This document shows, piece after piece, positions 60,277 to 64,000 of a stretch of DNA of 64,000 bases. The DNA is from Flavobacterium ajazii. Its GTDB lineage: Bacteria; Bacteroidota; Bacteroidia; Flavobacteriales; Flavobacteriaceae. Numbering within the stretch: position 1 is the stretch's first letter; each line of letters begins with the position of its first letter. The DNA is taken from positions 496,001 to 560,000 of the forward strand of contig NZ_JAAEHL010000002.1 of the NCBI RefSeq assembly GCF_010614725.1. The letters run 5' to 3'. Position numbers and translations under genes: made by a program. Below the pieces are notes generated by a model. That model ran no database searches. It saw nothing but the letters and a program-made list of their open reading frames with translations, and was not told the DNA's origin.

Positions 60277-62010
60277 TTAGTAAAAGTCTAATTGATTCTT
60301 AGCTTTATGCTTGATTCTAATCACTTCAGCACTTGGAATTTTAATACTCGTTTCAAGTATTTTCTTTGCATAGTAATTAGATTTTTTTTTATCTCCTCTT
60401 CTGTTATAAAAATCTAATAACTGCTCTAATGGTAGAAACAAGTGAGGGGAAATAAAATGAATTTTTAAATAATCTGCTTCTGCACTTTTATAGTTTCCAA
60501 GATTCTCATTTATCTGAGCTGTTTTTCTATATAATCCTGAAAAACTTGCAAGTCCTTTTGCTTTTTCATAGTAAACTAAAGCTTCTTGAGGTGTTTTTTC
60601 TTGTATAACATTAGCATAATGAGACAAAAATGCAGCTTCATATTCTAAACGTCTAGAAGCAAATACATAAAGAGTATTAGATAAGTTGGGATCAGAAAAT
60701 TGCAATTCACTAGCTTCTTTCCAGGCCTTAAAGCCTTTGTATTGATAATTGCTCGCAAAAAATAATAAACAACACATCAAACAAAATAATATTTTTTGAA
60801 AATTTACCTTTATTGTAAAATTTAGAAGTAGAGGTGTATACTTCTGCAAACCAATTTGATTTAGCAAAATTAATTTAAATGGTAAAAATTGTAGAGGATA
60901 CGAAAATTGTGCAAAAACCAATATTACAGAATATAATGAAAACGATACTATTGATGAATTTCTTTTTATATAATTGCAAAAGTCAGTATTAGGCTTTAAA
61001 ATCCAAAAACAACATCCCACAACGAGTAGTATTCCTAAGATTCCATTTTCAATTACAAATTTCAAAAACTCATTAAAAGTTTGTTCAGTAGCACCTGCCA
61101 ATAAAATCTCCTGATTGGTTCCTCCATTCATAAAATAATTGGCTTGAAAATTAAGGTAATCAACACCAAAAAAACCATATCTAATGCCCGCATATGGATT
61201 TTCAAAAAATGATATAAATGAAATTTTCCATATCAGCAATCTTCCATAAAAAGAATCAGTTCCCTTATAAAAAAAGACGAAACATAAGATTGGCAATCCA
61301 ATAAAAATAATGTATCTTAAATTTTTCCACTTTATAACTCCTTTAAGCAGCAGCAAAATAAGCACAGAAACTATTAAAGATAGTATTGCTGCGCGTGATG
61401 CACTTTTAATAAGGACAACCAATAAAATTATTGCAATTAAAATATAGACTATTAGTTTTAAATGTTTTTTTAGAATTTCTTTTTGAAGCAATTCATTGAA
61501 TACCAACAACAAAACAACTGCTATAAAACCGCCTAAAGGTGCCGGATTGGGAAAATTCCCCAACATATTCCAGAAGTAATCAGGCGAAGGAATATATCCT
61601 GAAAGTTCAAACAAACTATATACTGACAAAAAAAAACCTATGCCAATAATAAAATTATAATAGGTTATAAAATCTTCTTTTTTGAAATGAATTGTTTTTA
61701 CTGAAATGTAATAAAAGATCAGCGAAGCTGTATTCAGGACATGTATTTCATTAAAAGAAATAAGCCTCGAGGCACGTGATAATAACAAAAATATTAAAAT
61801 AGAAATAACAGCTATATCAACTTTACCAAATTTTAAAGGTTCTCTTGAGAGCACAAAAAAAACTATAGCAAATAAAAGAACAGTAAATAATTGATAATAT
61901 TCATACTCCTTACGAATCCAAAAATCACAATTATAGTTATAAATCAAACTCAAGGAAAGAGTAGAACCCAAAAGGAAAACCTTTAAAAAATTTAATTTTA
62001 AGATACCCAT
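60277..62010 (-). CDS. O-antigen ligase/Wzy-like membrane protein with C-terminal TPR region
   Basis: This 577-residue inner-membrane protein has about 10-12 hydrophobic segments in residues 1-430 (for example LLFAIVFFVLSREPLKFG, VAVVLLLVFNELLQ-type, ISFISFFENPYAG region). A large periplasmic loop at about 275-330 (NPYAGIRYGFFGVDYLNF, GATEQTFNEFLKFVIENGIL) matches the Wzy_C/O-antigen-ligase loop. Residues about 440-565 form TPR-like helical repeats (QEALVYYEKAKGLASFSGLY, AEADYLKIHFISPHLFLP). Family members join glycans to lipid A or proteins, or polymerise them. With no glycosyltransferases nearby and two lipoproteins directly downstream, ligation of glycans to those lipoproteins, or an unrelated role, cannot be told apart by sequence. 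Confidence 0.82.
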   Translation of the reverse strand: MGILKLNFLKVFLLGSTLSLSLIYNYNCDFWIRKEYEYYQLFTVLLFAIVFFVLSREPLKFGKVDIAVISILIFLLLSRASRLISFNEIHVLNTASLIFYYISVKTIHFKKEDFITYYNFIIGIGFFLSVYSLFELSGYIPSPDYFWNMLGNFPNPAPLGGFIAVVLLLVFNELLQKEILKKHLKLIVYILIAIILLVVLIKSASRAAILSLIVSVLILLLLKGVIKWKNLRYIIFIGLPILCFVFFYKGTDSFYGRLLIWKISFISFFENPYAGIRYGFFGVDYLNFQANYFMNGGTNQEILLAGATEQTFNEFLKFVIENGILGILLVVGCCFWILKPNTDFCNYIKRNSSIVSFSLYSVILVFAQFSYPLQFLPFKLILLNQIGLQKYTPLLLNFTIKVNFQKILFCLMCCLLFFASNYQYKGFKAWKEASELQFSDPNLSNTLYVFASRRLEYEAAFLSHYANVIQEKTPQEALVYYEKAKGLASFSGLYRKTAQINENLGNYKSAEADYLKIHFISPHLFLPLEQLLDFYNRRGDKKKSNYYAKKILETSIKIPSAEVIRIKHKAKNQLDFY

Positions 62011-62206
62011 AATGTAATATTTATGCCTGAAAAGGCAAAAATATAAAACATTTCTTAAAAAAATAATTAAATATTTAAGGTTTAATTTGTTAAATAAACA
62101 TATTTGTTATATTCATAACTTTTATTTTGAAATCATTAAATACATTTATTAACACTCAATTCAAAATAGTTTAAGTTACTTAAATGATAATAAATAAAAA
62201 TAAATA

Positions 62207-63118
62207 TTAGTTTTTCAGGATATTTATTTCCTCCAGCCATTGCTCACAAATATCAGTCCATAAATTCGTAGAACCCGGATTATTTCTTAATGCAATGGCA
62301 TGCCCTCCCTGATTGAAAATATGCAAACTGGAAGGAATGTGATTAGATAACAAAGAATCATAAAACATAAGACTGTTTTTTGGTGATACCACTTTATCGT
62401 TAAAAGCATGCGCCATAAAAGTCGGTGGTGTATAATCGCTCACTTGAAATTGCAAGGAATATTTTTTCACTAATTCTGCAGATGGTTTTGTCCCCAACAG
62501 ATTTTCTGTACTTCCTTTATGACCATCTTTTCCCATATCAATTACCGGAGAAATCAGTATCATAAAGTTAGGTTGAAAAGTATAACTGTCCAGTTCATCC
62601 CCAACTTTTGCAAAATCGTCTTTGATTGTTCCGAGACTTGCAGCCAGATGTCCTCCGGCAGAACAGCCCATTACTCCAATTTTATTTGTATCAATTTTCC
62701 AGTTGACAGCGTTTTTACGGATGATTCTCATTGCTCTTTCGGCATCCTGTAAAGGAGCTTTCTCTCTTTCTTTGATGTCGGCAGAAATCGGCAATCGGTG
62801 TGTCAGTACAAAAGCATTAATTCCGATTGTATTAAACCATTTTGCTAATTGGAAACCACTAATATTATAAGACAAATGATGATAGCCTCCTCCGGGAATA
62901 ATCAAAACAGCCGCACCTTTATTCTCCTGAATTGAAGTGAAAAAAGCGTGAATACCGGGTGTTCCCACTTGCATTACACGCTCATTACTGATACTGTCCT
63001 TTATAACCAATCCTTTAGAATTGGGCATTTTATTTTTCTCCCAAAGCGGAATATATTCTTGTGCCTGCATCCGAACAAATGCAAACAATACTAATAGAAA
63101 TATTTGCTTATTTCTCAT
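62207..63118 (-). CDS. Secreted alpha/beta-hydrolase (BD-FAE/acetylxylan-esterase-like)
   Basis: This 303-residue protein starts at the ATG at 63116-63118, which gives a signal peptide (MRNKQIFLLVLFAFVRMQAQ); the frame is open to 63181, but the extra part is charged and overlaps the GH127 stop. The oxyanion motif is VLIIPGGGYHHLSY, the nucleophile is Ser153 in GVMGCSAGGHLAAS, and the histidine is in FNQGGHAIAL; an acid lies in AHAFNDKVV. This is the esterase/lipase family often found as carbohydrate acetyl or feruloyl esterases in plant-glycan loci. It begins 10 bp after the GH127 stop and so shares its transcript, suggesting removal of an ester from an arabinose-bearing glycan. The exact ester is unknown. 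Confidence 0.88.
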   Translation of the reverse strand: MRNKQIFLLVLFAFVRMQAQEYIPLWEKNKMPNSKGLVIKDSISNERVMQVGTPGIHAFFTSIQENKGAAVLIIPGGGYHHLSYNISGFQLAKWFNTIGINAFVLTHRLPISADIKEREKAPLQDAERAMRIIRKNAVNWKIDTNKIGVMGCSAGGHLAASLGTIKDDFAKVGDELDSYTFQPNFMILISPVIDMGKDGHKGSTENLLGTKPSAELVKKYSLQFQVSDYTPPTFMAHAFNDKVVSPKNSLMFYDSLLSNHIPSSLHIFNQGGHAIALRNNPGSTNLWTDICEQWLEEINILKN

Positions 63119-63128
63119 TTTTATTTCT

Positions 63129-64000
63129 TTAATGTGACAGCCAGACAGACATTTCGCCTTTGCCATGATTTCCCCACGCAAAATAAGGAATTAATTTCAC
63201 AGTATATTCTTTGCTGTCTTTTGCAGAAAGTGGTTTGTAGAGTTTTTTATCCCAGGAAACATCATTATTAATTGACGAACTGGCAATTATACTCAATAAT
63301 TGTCTATCGTGAATTTTTATAAAATCGGTAGTGAATTTAGAATTGATATCCAAAACAACTTCATTGATACTTGTATTCGCCGGAAGCTGATCAGATTCTA
63401 AGCAGTAAACAATCGGACCTCTTTTTACAGCAACCTGATTTTTCACTTCTTCTACCAATGGATTAGCCTGCATCAGTTCAACCGGCATTGGGATATTCAA
63501 TTCGATAACATCTCCTTTTTTCCATTTTTGTGCTATTTTTTGATACGAACCTGATGCTACAGTCTCATTTATATTTTTACCATTAACTGAGATCGTTGCC
63601 CCTTGGCTCCAGCCCGGAATTCTTAAAAGAAAAGCATATTCTTCTTTTGGAGCTTTTATAATTTTCAGTGTTATTTTTCCATCCCAAGGATAATTGGTCT
63701 GCTGTTCGATTTCAATTTTTTCTCCCGAAAGAGTTTTTGAATTCAAATTATTGCTTCCATATAAATTCACATACAATCCTTCTTTCGAAAAACTATAAGC
63801 GTAATTACTTACCTCAGCAATCGTTCTAGTTACGTTGGGTGCACAGCAGTTTGACAAAGCGATATAACCTTCGCGTTCCTTACTCCATCTTTGTTTAAAA
63901 GGTAAATCTTTAGAGACATTCAACGGATTATTATAAAAGAACTCTTTTCCTTCCAGACTAATTCCGGATAACACGCTGTTATACAATGCCAATTCTACAA
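63129..64000 (-). CDS. GH127 beta-L-arabinofuranosidase, C-terminal part
   Basis: The frame is open to the right edge, so the N-terminal half lies outside the window; about 290 residues are seen. The visible start (ELALYNSVLSGISLEGKEFF) and the cysteine motif SNCCAPNVTRTIAEVSNYAY match GH127, whose catalytic nucleophile is a cysteine in a CCxPN motif; here the third position is Ala, where many family members have Pro. Then VNLYGSN, YPWDGKITLKI, FLLRIPGWSQGATISVNGK and VKRGPIVYCLES follow, as in the C-terminal sandwich domains. It releases beta-L-arabinofuranose, a residue of rhamnogalacturonan II and of extensin glycans. It is followed directly by the esterase gene. The catalytic glutamates of the N-terminal part cannot be checked here. 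Confidence 0.9.
   Translation of the reverse strand, partial: VELALYNSVLSGISLEGKEFFYNNPLNVSKDLPFKQRWSKEREGYIALSNCCAPNVTRTIAEVSNYAYSFSKEGLYVNLYGSNNLNSKTLSGEKIEIEQQTNYPWDGKITLKIIKAPKEEYAFLLRIPGWSQGATISVNGKNINETVASGSYQKIAQKWKKGDVIELNIPMPVELMQANPLVEEVKNQVAVKRGPIVYCLESDQLPANTSINEVVLDINSKFTTDFIKIHDRQLLSIIASSSINNDVSWDKKLYKPLSAKDSKEYTVKLIPYFAWGNHGKGEMSVWLSH

Noticed and set aside
63119..63181. Upstream extension of the esterase reading frame
   Set aside because: It overlaps the GH127 stop region and lacks signal character; the internal ATG begins a normal signal peptide 10 bp after the GH127 gene.

Overview
The window is AT-rich DNA from a Bacteroidota genome, most likely a Flavobacterium-type soil or freshwater bacterium. 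The evidence is a SusC/SusD outer-membrane pair, many secreted enzymes with short Bacteroidetes-type signal peptides, intergenic matches to the TAnnTTTG promoter element, and flavobacterial dispersed palindromes between genes. Most of the window (9.0-55.8 kb, plus 62.2-64.0 kb) is a large pectin utilisation locus, and almost everything in it is transcribed from the minus strand.

Left edge (1-4.3 kb): a small catabolic operon on the minus strand encodes a RuBisCO-like protein, a DUF1537 four-carbon acid sugar kinase and an Asp/Glu-racemase-like protein, with a truncated BASS-family transporter beyond it. A DUF2200 protein and a divergent MFS transporter follow. RuBisCO-like protein plus DUF1537 kinase is the known pairing of the 3-oxo-isoapionate (D-apiose/D-apionate) routes. 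The locus also encodes a GH140 apiosidase at 38.7 kb, so uptake and breakdown of apiose is a coherent hypothesis.

5.8-8.7 kb: three genes overlapping by 4 bp encode a PD-(D/E)XK-like effector, a small middle component and an SMC-like DUF2326 ATPase. This is an ABC three-component (ABC-3C) conflict or defence system wedged between carbohydrate genes.

9.0-55.8 kb, the pectin locus read right to left: CE8 pectin methylesterase and CE12 rhamnogalacturonan acetylesterase; SusC/SusD; two PL1-type pectate lyases flanking a DUF3826 protein; a 1050-residue beta-helix/TIM-like bimodular protein; GH140; GH28; GH43; a beta-propeller protein; two GH78 rhamnosidases; a serine esterase with an STN-like N-terminus; GH95; an MGH1-like glycosidase; a second propeller; a secreted TIM-barrel isomerase-like protein; an unassigned glycosidase with a GH20/GH67-type N-terminal fold; and two GH2 enzymes. 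Together these would cut homogalacturonan, deesterify it and strip rhamnose, galactose, fucose or L-galactose, arabinose and apiose side groups, fitting rhamnogalacturonan-type and apiose-bearing pectins. A Bro-N protein and a tandem GIY-YIG nuclease are embedded among them. No transcriptional regulator is encoded in the window, but a LacI-type palindrome lies upstream of susC.

56.0-62.0 kb: a non-pectin block with a transglutaminase-like protein, two tandem paralogous lipoproteins of unknown function and an O-antigen-ligase-like membrane protein with C-terminal TPRs. 62.2-64.0 kb returns to carbohydrate genes: a secreted alpha/beta hydrolase and the C-terminal part of a GH127 beta-L-arabinofuranosidase.

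The intergenic spaces hold several families of dispersed palindromic repeats: three 70-bp palindromes, three 33-bp palindromes, two of about 123 bp, three conserved-end elements with variable central hairpins, and others. No tRNA, rRNA, CRISPR array or IS transposase was seen. Family names are from recognition of sequence features; no database search was run.
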